DNA of 64,000 nucleotides from Blepharisma japonicum (GCA_949751835.1 CATKHK010000081.1:124001-188000), one strand, 5' to 3'. Positions 20,161-31,260 are shown, counted from the first letter of the stretch. The notes: a model not told the origin generated them from the sequence alone. Numbers and translations: made by a program.

Positions 20161-22092
20161 CTATAGAATCCCATTACTATATCGTTGAAATGCATCATAT
20201 CTATTCGTTCTCCAATTATTAGCTGCATTATCAACTAGTGAATCAATTAATGCCATACACTTTTCATCAGTTTTACTAAGATGGAATCTTTCTCGAAATT
20301 CATAAACTGCTCGATCAAAATCTCTGAAACAAGGTAACTTTCTTCCAGGAGCCATCATAGAAATTAGAATTTCTAGCTTATCAACATGCTTTCTTAATTC
20401 TAAAAATCCTTGTATAAGCAAGCATTTATAGTATCTGAACATTTCACTGTCCATCCCACCCATAACTTCTATCATTTCTTTTGTAAGTTTGAATGGGGCT
20501 GTTTCAAAATTAATATTTCCTCCTGGGCTGTTTGTGAATAGGAACCCAAAATCTATATGAATTATATGTCCAGCTCCATCAATTAAGATATTCCCGTTAT
20601 GACGATCTTTAATGTTTAAAATGTAACATAAAAGAGAATATCCAGCTAAGCTATCAATAAAATTTTTTTGTGCTTCTTCGAAATTACTTGCCCAAGTCGC
20701 TAAATAAAAATCTAATAGCGAAGTGTAATTTTTTGAATTTTTTTTAATTGCGTGTATAGAAAGGGTGTCAGGCATATATTCAATCATTCCCATATTGTGC
20801 GAAACTACTAAAATGTCATAAGGCCTTAAAAATATTGAGAGGTGGGCTTCATCAAAAATAAGCTTCAATTTTTTTATAAATTGCATTGCAAGATATTCCT
20901 GCCTAAGGTCATCAAGTCCTTTAACAATTATTCCTCTAAGCTTTCACGAATTATACTGCCCAAACGGCGAATTATTTTTTATTCTTTTTGATAACTCTGA
21001 CCAAGACTCCCCTCATGGATTATCTGGAGCACTTGAATTATTAACATTATTTTCTGAGTCTTCTATAACACTATTTCCTTCTCTTTCTGTTTTTTGGACT
21101 TCTTCAGCGTAGTCTTCAAAACCTTGAAACCTCTCATTTTCCTTATTAACCATTTTATCGACTTGACTAACATCAATTTCATCTACTTCTTGGTCAACCG
21201 TAATATTGACTCCATTGGTTTCCATCTGAGTATTTTCTGACACAGTTGGTTCTATTTCACTCATTTCTACTGTTTCCATTAATAATTTATAAGGAACTCT
21301 TGCCTTTGTACAGAAGCAGCATGACTCCTCGCTAATGATTCTTACAACTTGGCTTATTCTTTCATCAGTATTCTCAACAAATTGAAATGGGATAAAAATT
21401 CCTCTAAAAATTCTTTTTGAGTATTCTGAATAAACACCATCATTATATTTTTGTTTAGTTTCCTTTAGCCAGCTATCCATCCCTGAAAGCCAATTTTTCA
21501 GTTTTTCGTTTCTTTGCTCAAGCGGGATTGTTAATAATGCAACTGAGATTTTGCATAAAAGTCCTATTGATTTTTGCTGATAGTTGAAATAGTCATTCCT
21601 AATGCTTTTTCTTGAAAATTTTTCAATTTCTGATTCTTCAAGATCAAGTGGAAATAAATGTGGGGTTTCTGTTGAATTGCTTTGCTTAGGAAGAGTAGCA
21701 TTGACGATAACCATTTCTAAATCATGGCCTATACGCTCAAGCTTTTCTTGTTTATTGGGAATTTCATCATTTAAGGCACCATTTAAAAATCAGTAAAATT
21801 TTATTGCGAAATCATGGGATTTGATACTAGACTCTAAAAAAAATCGCTCTAAATCCTCTGTGTCTTGTCTTTCGATTATGAGATTCATGAGCTGTGGAAT
21901 ATAAAAAGAAATATCTTCAATAGCGAATGTATAGAGTTTGTTGACAAGAAAACTACGAATTCCAGGTTCTTCACGCTTGTGTAAATAATATAGAAGGTGC
22001 TCTAATGTGAAATATTCTGAATTGAAAAAGCGCAGTAAAGACCCATCACTAGACATATTAGTGATAATAAAAATATCATATTTAGCATCCAT
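20161..22092 (-). CDS. Phosphatidylinositol 4-kinase, beta type
   Basis: 643 residues from ATG 22092 (the open frame has only a TTG further up), joined across TGA codons (FYWFLNGAL, NPWGESWSEL, YNSWKLRG). The N-terminal part (about 30-150) is the PIK helical/accessory region (LEHLLYYLHKREEPGIRSFLV, RQDTEDLERFFLESSI). A disordered acidic insert lies at about 290-360. The kinase domain occupies about 370-640: the ATP-Lys segment KLRGIIVKGLDDLRQEYLA, catalytic loop D496-RHNGNIL, and the DFG equivalent HIDFGFLF; FETAPFKLTKEMIEVMGG is typical of type III PI4Ks. Makes PI4P at Golgi/endosomal membranes. At 643 residues it is shorter than human PI4KB (about 800), mainly in the linker. Confidence 0.92.
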
Positions 22093-22267
22093 TATGTTCA
22101 ATCAAATAAAATTAAGCACAGATGGTATTATTAGCCTGTGTAAATATTAAGAAATAGAAATAACCTGTAAGTATTTAAAATTATTTTTGCAAAGCTCTTT
22201 TTAAATTAAAGAAAAGACACTCAAGTTAAAATTTAATTATTTCAATTAATCTTTACATTCATAAATA

Positions 22268-22673
22268 ATGGAACTTGAAGGACTTGTCCCAAAGGCTTTC
22301 CTCATCATTGCTGGAATCTCAATTCTTTGCTGCCTCGCTAGGCCAGATTTCAATTTGCCACTATTTGTATTTGCTTGGCTCATATGGTCTGAAGCTGACA
22401 AGGTGATAATTTATGTAGTCTCAAAGAATCAGGGTTTTCTATTTAATGATCATTACTTTTATTGTTGATTTTATTTGGCTTTGCTACTGGGGATCTGTCT
22501 GGAATAATGAAATTGACTCAGGAAACTGGGAATCTGGAGTCCATCACTTTGTGTTTGCATTATGTGTTATCAACTTTATTATAAAACTTGCGGCAATTGT
22601 TCTTGCTGGATTAACAGAAAAAGAAAACTTCAAAGAGAACCTCCCAAGCGTATTCAGTAGAGTTTTAGGCTAA
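22268..22673 (+). CDS. Four-pass membrane protein, AGTRAP-like
   Basis: 130 codons (129 residues) after removing a 16-nt intron at 22403-22418; without splicing the frame breaks. Four hydrophobic segments: FLIIAGISILCCLA, LPLFVFAWLIW, VFYLMIITFIVDFIWLCYW and FVFALCVINFIIKLAAIVL. The order short N-tail, paired helices, VDFIWLCYW with an aspartate in the third helix, and a fourth helix followed by a polar tail resembles AT1 receptor-associated protein (AGTRAP), a small Golgi/vesicle membrane protein. The similarity is modest. Divergent from the PI4K gene with 175 bp between. Confidence 0.6.
22403..22418 (+). other. 16-nt spliceosomal intron
   Basis: GTGATAATTTATGTAG. Its removal joins EADK to SQRIRVFYLM and restores a single frame for the AGTRAP-like gene; a 16-nt length shifts the frame, so the gene cannot be read without splicing. 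The GTG start is unlike the GTA start of the seven 15-nt introns here. Confidence 0.85.
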
Positions 22674-22918
22674 TAACTCCCTAACTTTTCTTAAGTTTAA
22701 TAAAAGAAAAATTAAATTAAGCTCTGTTTTAAAATTAATTCTAAAAATTAAAAATTAGCTTGGAAAAATATTTACAAAGATGCATACATAAGATTAATCG
22801 AGCTTATAGCTAGTTATAACTCTTAAGATTTTTTCCTTATTTTCCTTAAATTTTTAAAATTAATTGATCTCAATCTTTTATCAAGAAAATATTTATAAAA
22901 GAAAGCTTTGATATAAAT

Positions 22919-23125
22919 ATGAGTGAGCGAATGGAAGTTGAGGAATCAAAGCACCAGGTTTTGGCAATTGAAGAAGATGATGAATTAGAAGAGTTTGAGG
23001 ATGAAAATTGGGGGGAAAGCAAAGAAGAGGAGTTTGATATACAACAGTGGGAAGAGGACTGGGAAGAAGAGCAGCCAGGAGATATGTTTACACAGCAACT
23101 TCGCCAAGAATTGTTAAAACCTTAA
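22919..23125 (+). CDS. SEM1: DSS1/SEM1, small acidic subunit of the 26S proteasome lid
   Basis: 68 residues. The two acidic-aromatic clusters typical of DSS1 are present: LEEFEDENWGE and FDIQQWEEDWEEE, followed by the short C-terminal helix DMFTQQLRQELLK. Known roles of the family: proteasome lid assembly, BRCA2/RPA handling, TREX-2 mRNA export; ubiquitin and RPA bind the acidic-aromatic motifs. Length equals the human protein (70). The final residues after the helix are shorter than in animals. Confidence 0.9.
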   Translation: MSERMEVEESKHQVLAIEEDDELEEFEDENWGESKEEEFDIQQWEEDWEEEQPGDMFTQQLRQELLKP

Positions 23126-23416
23126 TTCAGCATAGGTCATAACTAAATTGCAAAAGTTAAATGTGTAATAATTAAAGAATGGCAATTTTGAAAGATAGCA
23201 AAATAAACAAATAAATATTGACTCATTAGACCTTTTTAATAGAATTTTGCCTAATACTTCTTAATTCATATCATAAATTTTATCAAATTTTTTTCAATTT
23301 TTATTAATGATTCAGCAGGCTTTCTTTACTTCAAGCGTTAATTTCTCTATAAAATTACGAATAAACCTAAAACACAAAGAATTAAAATTAATCCCATTAT
23401 CCACGTGGACTTATAA

Positions 23417-24622
23417 ATGGCAGCTGGCGAGGAGATTGATGCTCAAATAAGCCGAGAAAACGCTAGAAAAGGAGCTATGAAAGCTAATAAAAAGAAACCA
23501 AAAAGCAATATCAACACCTATATAGCCGTCGGAATCTTTGGCGGAATCATGGCAATCGTTATCGGTATCTTGATTTTCAATCCAGAAGTTCCTCTTCATC
23601 TCACCCCAGCCGTTGACCCTGCCTTTATTGAATCTCAAAACGCCTTAAAGCTTGGCTACACCCTCAAAGAAAACACATATTTCAAGGACTGGAATCTCAA
23701 AGACGTGACCCAAGCTTCCCAAACTTACATTTCTCAACAAGCCAAAACACTGACTCCTTGCCAAACTTATCTTAATGAAGGAGGACTTGTCCCAGACCAT
23801 TATGATGTCAGAGAAGAATTCCCTCACTGTATGTCAAATATTTATGTCCAAGGAAACTGCTCATCTTCTTATGCATTGGCTGTAGCTTCAAGTTTGAGTG
23901 AAAGATTTTGCATCCACAGTCAAGGAGCTGTTATGGCGAGCTTAAGTGGACAAGATTTAGTTTCCTGCGACAAAAAAAATAGCGGCTGCACACAAGGAAA
24001 TATTGATTCTGTATGAACCTATATAAGAGACGTTGGACTTGTCGATGATAAAGTTTTCCCTTACACTTCAAAAGATCTTACTGCACCTGAATGTCCTGAA
24101 AAGCTAGAAGCCGCCACTTTTAAGGTTAGTGAATTTTGTGCAAGTGCTACAGAGGCTGCTTTGATGAGAGAAATAAAGAAAAATGGGCCTGTAGTTGGAA
24201 TAATGCAAGTATTTACAGATTTCTTAGTCTATGGAGGTGGAGTTTATAAGCCACATATTGCTGCCACAAAGATTAAAGGTGCTCATGCAGTCGAAGTCTT
24301 GGGCTGGGGAACTGATGATAATCAGCAACCTTACTGGATTATTAAGAACAGCTGGGGACCTGAATGGGGAGAACAAGGATATGCAAAAGTTGCTAGAAAT
24401 GTCAAAGAAATTAGTCTGGAAGATTTCGTAGTAACTGGAACACCATTTATTTCTACAGAATCAGTAAAGCCCACCGCTATTCCTGTTGAAGTTGAAGATT
24501 TAGAAGATAAGAAAGGAGGAGATGTTGAAGACCTCAATGCACAAAAGACAGGTGAACCTGAAATAGTTAAAATTGAAGAAAAGCCAAAGACTGAAACCAA
24601 AGCATCAGAAGAATCGCAATAA
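23417..24622 (+). CDS. Membrane-anchored cathepsin B-like pseudopeptidase (catalytic Cys replaced by Ser)
   Basis: 401 residues with one TGA read as Trp (DSVWTYIRD). Residues about 36-58 (TYIAVGIFGGIMAIVIGILIF) are a single N-terminal membrane anchor. The papain fold follows: VPDHYDVREEFPHC, then QGNCSSSYALAVASSLSERF, where the family's QGxCGSCW becomes QGNCSSSYA: Ser151 stands at the catalytic Cys position and Tyr replaces the following Trp. Gln of the oxyanion hole, His290 (GAHAVEVLGWG) and Asn311 (IIKNSWGPEWGEQGY) remain. The C-terminal 70 residues are an acidic/Lys-rich tail. Same substitution occurs in the inactive TINAG proteins. Likely a non-proteolytic binding protein of endomembranes, or a Ser-variant; inference. 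No active-site Cys is shifted nearby. Confidence 0.9.
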
Positions 24623-24790
24623 GTTAACCAATAAGCCAAATCATTAGTTTATAGTTTTTTATTAGTATAATTTACTCTTTAAAACATTATAAATTATTTA
24701 ACCATAAAATCCAATATGGAGAAATTAAAAATTCAAAAATTTTTATTGTGTGAAGCTTCATTATTTCAAATTATTAAACTATTCAATTTT

Positions 24791-26434
24791 ATGGAAAATA
24801 AAAGCATGCTTCTCTATCTTTTGCTTGCATTTTATACAGCTCAAGGCCAACTTGACTGCCAAACATGCTTGATTGCAGCAGGGGCTCTACAATATCTTGT
24901 ATCAAATTCTTTATTTCAAGGCACTTTAAAGAACTATTTGATAGAAATATGCCAGAAAACAACAGATCCTAACTATTGCAACACAATTGGAAACTTAGGA
25001 CTTGGAGAAGTGGCTGATGTATTGCAAAGGAGATTTGTGAATGGAATTTTCCTATGCTCTAGACCAGGAATTTGCAATTCAGCTGAGTATGTACTTGAAG
25101 ATTTTGAGAGCTGGGCTAAAAGCATATTGAAAAACACTCCTGAATATCAAATTCCTATCAGAAGTCTAAATTATTTGCATTTCGCTCAAATTTCTGATAT
25201 AAGACTTGATAGGAAATATATACAAGGATCCTCAAATTTGTGTTTCTCAGGTCCTTGTTGTCGAAAAGGCACACCAAAAAATACGAGTGATACAGCAGGG
25301 CCTTATGGAGATTATAACTGCGAATTACCGTTGCCTACTTTGCGAAAAGCTTTAGATTCAATAGCTCAAAATAAACCTGATTTTATTATTTGAAATGGTA
25401 ATAGTGTAGCACATGACTTATTATTGTCATCATCAGATAGACTTAATGTGATTAAAAAAATCACCCAAGAAATTTTAAATAAATTCAACTCATATCTTAC
25501 CCCTGTTTTCCCAATTTTTGGACCTTTAGACTGTTATCCAGAGCATCAATATGATTTTCGTGCAGATTCCTATTTTTTGAAAAGTCTTACTAGTTTATGG
25601 TCAATATGACTAGGCAAGCAAGGAGCAGCTCAATTTGCAGCAAAAGGGGTGTATTCAGTCCAATATAAAAGCACAAACTTAAGAATAATTGGACTAAATA
25701 CGCTTTCTTGTGATATAAATAATTTTTACCTATTTGCTAATGTTACAGATCCAAATGGGTATATTTTATGGCTGAATAATGAGTTGGCTAATGCAGAAAT
25801 GTATGGATATAAAGTATATATTATAGGAAATATTGCCCCAGGATCAAAATCATGTGTAAATAGCTGAAGCAAACATTATTCTGTATTAATGGAAAGATAT
25901 CAAAATACTGTTATGGGTCAGTTTTTTGGTGGCGAAAGCGGAGATGAATTTAGGATAAACAAGGGCTATTTTTCAGGCAAGCCAACAAACATCCAATTTA
26001 CTTCTCCATCGCTTTCACCATATACAAATTCAAATCCGTCCTATAGAATATATCAAGCTGATGCCCTTTCTAAAGTCGTCATAAACTATACTCAATACCG
26101 TCTTAATTTAACTGAGGCTAATCCTTCATTTTTCCAAGCTTATGATTTCTTAAGCTTTTATAAGGTCGAAAATATGCTTCCGCTCACAATCTCAAATCTA
26201 GTGGCTGATATAAAAAAATATGAATTATTAATGATGAAATACGCGACAAACAAATACACAAATGGTCCAGATACTCCAATTGGATGTAAAACTCAATGTA
26301 TCAATGATTTTTACTGTGAGATTACAAATGACAGACAAGAAGAAGTTGAAAAATGCCAAGGCGTAGGAGAATCCATTAAAGAGTTTATATTAAATACTCT
26401 TTATGGAAAATGAACTTATATCGTAGATCTTTAG
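24791..26434 (+). CDS. Acid sphingomyelinase-like protein lacking metal ligands (pseudoenzyme)
   Basis: 547 residues. Chosen Met at 24791 starts a good signal peptide (MENKSMLLYLLLAFYTAQG); a longer start at 24716 would bury it. Joined across TGAs (FIIWNGNSV, SIWLGKQG, NSWSKHYS); the true stop is TAG 26432-26434. Residues about 25-110 are a saposin B domain (six Cys, CQTCLIAAGALQYLV). Then an ASM-type fold: YIQGSSNLCFSGPCCRKGTP, GDYNCELPLPTLRKALDSI. Every canonical metal site is changed: SDIH to SDIR (R138), TGDN to NGNS (N204), GNHD to GPLD (244-247), GHIP to GNIA (346-349), GHTH to GGES (380-383). Cys pairs and fold are kept, so it appears selected for binding rather than catalysis. Directly downstream (168 bp) of the pseudopeptidase. 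Confidence 0.88.
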
Positions 26435-26487
26435 TTATTCACTCAATTCCGATTAATAATGATTTATTTCTTATTAAAATATTCAAA

Positions 26488-27582
26488 ATGGACATTCCAA
26501 ATATCCGCCGTCCAACATCTTTAGAAGATTTCGAACTTCTAAGTGTCCTTGGCCACGGTTCTTATGGAAAAGTACTTCTTGTAAAAAAACGGGACACCCA
26601 AGCCCTTTACGCAATGAAAATTCTCAAGAAAAAGCATTTAGCTGTAAAAAACCAAATTCAGCATACTAGAACAGAAAGATGGATATTAGAAAATATTAAA
26701 CATCCATACATTGTAAAGCTGTACTATGCATTTCAAAACACACAGAAACTATACCTGTTAGTTGATTTCTGTCCTGGCGGAGAGCTCTTTTTCCATTTAT
26801 CCCGAGCCAAGCGGTTTGATGAAAATCGGGCTCGGTTTTATGCTGCCTGCATAGTGCTAGCCTTAGACCATCTTCATAAACAAAACATCGTATATCGTGA
26901 CCTAAAGCCAGAAAATGTCCTTTTAGATGCTGACGGATTTATCAAGTTAACTGATTTTGGGTTATCAAAAGATATGAGCAATAATTGCTTGACCAAAACT
27001 TTTTGCGGGACACCTGAATATTTGGCTCCAGAAACTTTGACCAAGCAAGGACATAGCTTTGAAGTGGACTGGTGAAGCTTGGGTTGCATCATCTATGAAA
27101 TGCTTATAGGCTTGCCACCATTTTATGTTAAAAGAAGAACAGATATTTATAGAAAAATCCTTTCAGAAGAAGTTAAATATCCAGCATCATTACCAGAAGA
27201 GGCTTCAGATTTATTGCATAGACTATTAGTAAAAGACCCTAAAAAGAGAATGGGGTCTTCACCTGTAGGTGCGGAAGAAATAAAAACTCATCCTTGGTTT
27301 TCTTCAATTGACTGGGATTTATTAGAGACAAAGCAGATTTTCCCACCTTTTGTGCCATTTCTAAGCAGCCCAACTGATTGCAGATATTTCAGTGAAGAAT
27401 TTACTTGTTGTCCTGCAAGAGATAGCACAGTTTATGATGGGACTTTGCTAAACTTGACGAATTCGCCTACATATGAAGGCTTCGCTTATACAATAAGTCC
27501 TCAGTTGTTTAGGAAAAATCAAGAAGAAGGACAAGTGCCTAGACAAGCTGAAAATTTAATATTGAGATATATAAGAAATTAA
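26488..27582 (+). CDS. AGC-family serine/threonine kinase
   Basis: 364 residues from Met at 26488 (MDIPNIRRPTSLEDFELL); an earlier in-frame ATG at 26410 overlaps the previous gene. Kinase domain about 13-275: glycine loop GHGSYGKV, YAMKILKKK, catalytic loop YRDLKPENVLL, DFGLSKD, and activation loop LTKTFCGTPEYLAPE with a phosphorylatable Thr (PDK1 site). TGA 27073-27075 is Trp in EVDWWSLGCIIYEM, a nearly invariant position and the cleanest codon evidence in the window. The AGC C-tail follows with a turn motif (LTNSPTYEG), but the hydrophobic motif reads YEGFAY, with Ala at the phosphosite. Resembles S6K/Akt/PRK kinases without a PH or other lipid domain. Confidence 0.93.
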
Positions 27583-27593
27583 GTTATTATAAA

Positions 27594-28508
27594 ATGGATA
27601 ATCTTGAGAATGAGATTATTGAAAATCATTATGAGCCTATAGACACAAAGCTGGCAGTAGTCTATTCTTTGTGCATTTTCCAATTAATTTCAGTTGTTTT
27701 CCTGAAAAATTGGAGAGAAAGCGTAAAAGATATTTAGATTGTTCGATATTACTCAGCAATTTTAGTATTTATCACATCTTATTACCAGTTTGCAAGTTAT
27801 GCTGGCAGCTATTATAAATATTTTATAGGCTTTTTATTTTTGCTAGAAGGATTTTTGCTTCTGTTAAGCATAAAAGACCTTAGATTTAGAAAGTCATTAT
27901 CATCGAAGATCCCCTATGTAAAACTCAGGGTTCATATAAGGACTCCAAACACAATTTTTTCACTGTTTTTCTCATCAGTGATAATAGTAAAGGCTATTTA
28001 GGGTATTTCCTTATTTTTTGACCTTGAAGCATTTGATTCTGTTCAATATCAAAGCACATTTTTAGCATATCTTTTATCACTATACCAATTTGTAGCTCCT
28101 CTTGAAGAGTCAAAAACAGTTTATTGCTTTATCCATCATGCACTATTTACTCAAATCCCAATGTTTATTAGTTTATTAGAAGTTTTTATTAACCTGCAGT
28201 CATTTGCTCTTTTTGACAGGCCTGACTTAGCATTTATTTGTCTAAGTATTTTAGTTACTCATTATTTTCGGCTTAAACCTACAGTAAAGCAATACAAAGC
28301 GAAGCCTCCAGCAATTCAAAACCCTAAAGAAGAGCATTACATAGATCCAGTAATCCAAGAAAGGCCTAGAAAAGATGGAGGAATTCAAGGTGAGCCTAAA
28401 CTTTCAGTTTATATGGACAACGAAGGAGATTTAGCTAATGAGTTTTATATAGAAAACCACAAAAAAATAACAAAAGTTGCTAAAACTAACTTAAAGAAAA
28501 TCAGGTAG
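27594..28508 (+). CDS. Polytopic membrane protein of unknown function (two 15-nt introns)
   Basis: 294 residues after removal of introns at 27723-27737 and 27987-28001; each contains an in-frame TAG, so the gene otherwise looks broken. About seven hydrophobic segments are visible (AVVYSLCIFQLISVVF, YFIGFLFLLEGFLLLLSI, TIFSLFFSSVIIGISLFF, STFLAYLLSLYQFVAP, ALFTQIPMFISLLEVF, LAFICLSILVTHYF), then a 95-residue polar cytosolic tail rich in Lys and Pro. Not recognised. It lies 11 bp after the kinase stop on the same strand. Confidence 0.75.
27723..27737 (+). other. 15-nt intron
   Basis: GTAAAAGATATTTAG, phase 0, in the polytopic membrane protein gene. Retention would put TAG in frame. Confidence 0.9.
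27987..28001 (+). other. 15-nt intron
   Basis: GTAAAGGCTATTTAG, phase 0, second intron of the same gene; retention would put TAG in frame. Confidence 0.9.
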
Positions 28509-28662
28509 GGAAAATATGCATTTAAGAACTATATATTAAATAAATCTGTGCTCTTTTGGCAAATTTCTTGACATATTGCCTTACAAAAGTATATTTTTAT
28601 ATTCTAAAAACGTTTAAACTTGTCTAAAAGATATAATATATATTAAACATAGTGTATGTTTG

Positions 28663-30375
28663 TTAATCTTCTCCTTTTGACTTAGGAGCACTCTGGTCCA
28701 TAAACTTTTGTAAGAATGACTTAAATCCTTTCCCGATCGAAGCATAAACCTCAACTGAAGGAGCCACAGTTTTTTCTTTGTCGTATTTAACAAGCTCATC
28801 AACATAATCACTATTAGTTTCTAAGCTATATAAGTCGGCGTTCATAAACTTCTTGTGAGTCATTCCTCCAAATACCAATACTTTTGTTCCATAAGTGCAC
28901 ATGCAGTGGCCTCATCTGCCTTCAGGTGCATTTCCATTGACTATAACGCTCTCCCAGGTAAGATGCTCTACATTAAAAATATGCAGGTCTCCTAAGCTAG
29001 ATTCGCCTGTTTCTTTGTACAATAAATCATTTCTCCCTCCAAAAATAAATAATTTTTCATTCATAGAGCATGCTGAGTGGCTATAACGCGGAGTTGGGAG
29101 TTTTCCAAAGGATTGGACTTCTGTTCAAACTAACTGACCATCACGCACATAAAGTCCATGAAGCGCATTTGTTGGGGTTCCTGTGCCATCTAGCCCTCCA
29201 AATAAATAAAAGCCGCTGTTCAATATATGTAATTCTTGCTTCATTTTCGATAAGCTCATCAAAATAAAGTCAAAATTCGCTTTCAATGCTTCATTGAAAA
29301 CTGCTGTGAACGTAGCATGAGACCGAGGCCCAGGATCTCCATAGACTTTTACTTCAGGAAGAGACCATTCTTTATCTTTTACATCGTAAATATATAGATC
29401 AGGCAATGCATGGGAAAGCTGGTCAACCCCTCCATAAACCAGCATGCTTTTTCCTAGCAAAGTGCAAGAGTGGTTTCTTCGCGGAGTAGGATTGGCTCCT
29501 CCTCCATGATATCGTTGTCAGTTCATGGTGTCTAGGCTTAAAACATACAATTTGTTTGAGCATCTTCTGATTCCTAAGTTCTGGCTATGTCCAGAACATC
29601 CACCAAAAGAAATAATTTTTCGCTTATATACAGCTAATGAGCATCCAAGTCTTCCGTTTGGAGAGTAATTTGAGTTTACCCTTCTTCATACTCCAGTTAT
29701 CATATCTAGCTCATGTAAGTCAGTGATTTTGCCTCTGGACTGTCCACCAAAAATATATATTTTTCTATTTATCACAAATAGTGAGCTTCCTTCACTTGAG
29801 TTTGGTTTTGATCCCATTGTCGCCTTTAGGCTTCAATGAACGATTTCCTCTTTTCTTTTTTTAAATTCATTTGTCTCATTCTCTTTAGCAGCTTGTTCAT
29901 CACTCAAAGCCATAGATCGCTTAGAGTTATTCTGAGGAAGAAAAAGAGATTGAATATTTCCCCTAGCAGCGAATTTATCTCCAAGCTGGTCTTGCAAGAT
30001 TTTAGTAATTGAGGCTGGTTTTTGACTGGACGATGGTAAAGAATTTCTTGTTTCCAAAGACCTAATCCACTGAAGGTTCTGCAAGCGATTAATATTTTCA
30101 TCAAATGTAGGACTTACAACTTTCCCTTGATCATTTAACGTTGATTTAAAATCATTTAGAAGTTCACGGGTTGGGCTTGTTTTTCCTGAAATTGAAGTAA
30201 AAGAGGGTTTTTGTGAATGGGGGTGAGGGGATTGTACAGGAGAAATTGGGACTCTAATTCTGAACTCTTTGCGAGATGTCACAAGAAGTTGCGTTTCTGG
30301 AGATGGTGTATATCGAACTAATCTGAATGGAACAACATCTCCTCCTTTCTTTTTTCTAAGAAGCGTTCTGTCCAT
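28663..30375 (-). CDS. Kelch-repeat protein with a disordered N-terminal extension
   Basis: 570 residues as one reading frame from ATG 30375, through TGA codons read as Trp (EEIVHWSLKAT, ITGVWRRVN, TMNWQRYHG, HLTWESVIV). Residues 1-185 are polar, Ser/Pro/Lys-rich (TPSPETQLLVTSRKEF, QSPHPHSQKPSF). From about 190 to 520 there are five to six kelch units with the Gly-Gly then Tyr/Trp pattern: KIYIFGGQSRGK...VWRR, IISFGGCSG...NWQR, MLVYGGVDQ...EWSL, FYLFGGLDG, LFIFGGRND...TWES, VLVFGGMTH. These fold as a beta-propeller for protein binding. A shorter start at 29817 (MGSKPNSSEG) would give only the propeller and cannot be excluded. Partner unknown. Confidence 0.85.
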
Positions 30376-30603
30376 ATTTAATAATTCTTATTTTTAAAAG
30401 ATTTTGATTTTTCAAATATATTCAGTAATTTATGCTGTTTAGCATCTTTATTATTTTTTATGATTGTTAAAGCATATTCGCTTTTTTTTTGTGAATTAAT
30501 TTAAATCTCAAAATATTAAATTTTATAAATTTATTGAAATGTGTTGATATTATAAATAAGATTTGGATGCAAAATTATGCAGTAAATCATTAAGAAAAAT
30601 ATT

Positions 30604-31260
30604 ATGGCTAGCCATAATATGTCACTCGCAAAGCCAAGTTTTCTCTCTCAACTACATCTCTTTCAGCAATATCAATTAAGCAAGCCAAAACTTCTAAAAT
30701 CTCATCACAGCAGTTCAAGTGCGATTTATAAATCATTGACACTCTTAGAGCCAATTCCAAAGAAAATGAGTGTAAAGCATGAAGATACTAAAAGAAGGAG
30801 TAAATCTGCTATAAAATCAAATTTCAACGACCATGAAAAACTGTTCGAAACTTTAAAAATCTCTAATTCAATTGAAAAATTACCGATTTATGGATTTTCA
30901 AGCCAAACAAAATTTCCGACTGATGAAATTAACCATCTTTCAAAGATGCGAAATAATATAAGAAAAGCTATTGGAGTGAGGCAGAAAGGATTTCCAAGTG
31001 TAAAACTCAAAAAAAAGCTTAGAATCGTTGGAAAAGTTGATACAACCCTGGTGAGTATTTCCAAAAAAATATTCAATATCAAGAATCATACAAATTGTAT
31101 AGAAAAAGAGTTGAAATCGATAAATAACCCCAAATATGTGTCTCATAATATGACCAATATGTCTATAAGCGCAAAAGTGCCTTTTTTAATGCAAGAGGTA
31201 CCTTCTTCAAGTGTATCAGACATTGAAGATGATGTATATTTTAAATCGATATATAATTAA
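30604..31260 (+). CDS. Basic protein of unknown function
   Basis: 218 residues, high in Lys and Ser, no signal peptide or membrane segment. Some polar-helical stretches (EINHLSKMRNNIRKAIG) and a short acidic end (SVSDIEDDVYFKSIYN). No TGA codons and no intron needed. Not recognised. Divergent from the kelch gene with 228 bp between. Confidence 0.65.
   Translation: MASHNMSLAKPSFLSQLHLFQQYQLSKPKLLKSHHSSSSAIYKSLTLLEPIPKKMSVKHEDTKRRSKSAIKSNFNDHEKLFETLKISNSIEKLPIYGFSSQTKFPTDEINHLSKMRNNIRKAIGVRQKGFPSVKLKKKLRIVGKVDTTLVSISKKIFNIKNHTNCIEKELKSINNPKYVSHNMTNMSISAKVPFLMQEVPSSSVSDIEDDVYFKSIYN

Noticed and set aside
22268-22673. Frameshift or programmed frameshifting in the four-pass protein gene
   Set aside because: A 16-nt GT...TAG intron restores the frame without invoking recoding.
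26410-26487. Longer N-terminus for the AGC kinase
   Set aside because: It would overlap the end of the sphingomyelinase-like gene, and the conserved domain starts right after the Met at 26488.
27594-28160. Reading the two in-frame TAG codons as glutamine or as disabling mutations
   Set aside because: Each TAG is the end of a perfect 15-nt GTA...TAG intron and elsewhere TAG clearly terminates genes, so splicing is the simpler explanation.
29833-30375. Separate small gene upstream of the kelch gene
   Set aside because: With TGA as Trp the frame is continuous into the kelch repeats, so one gene is more likely, although a second start at 29817 remains possible.
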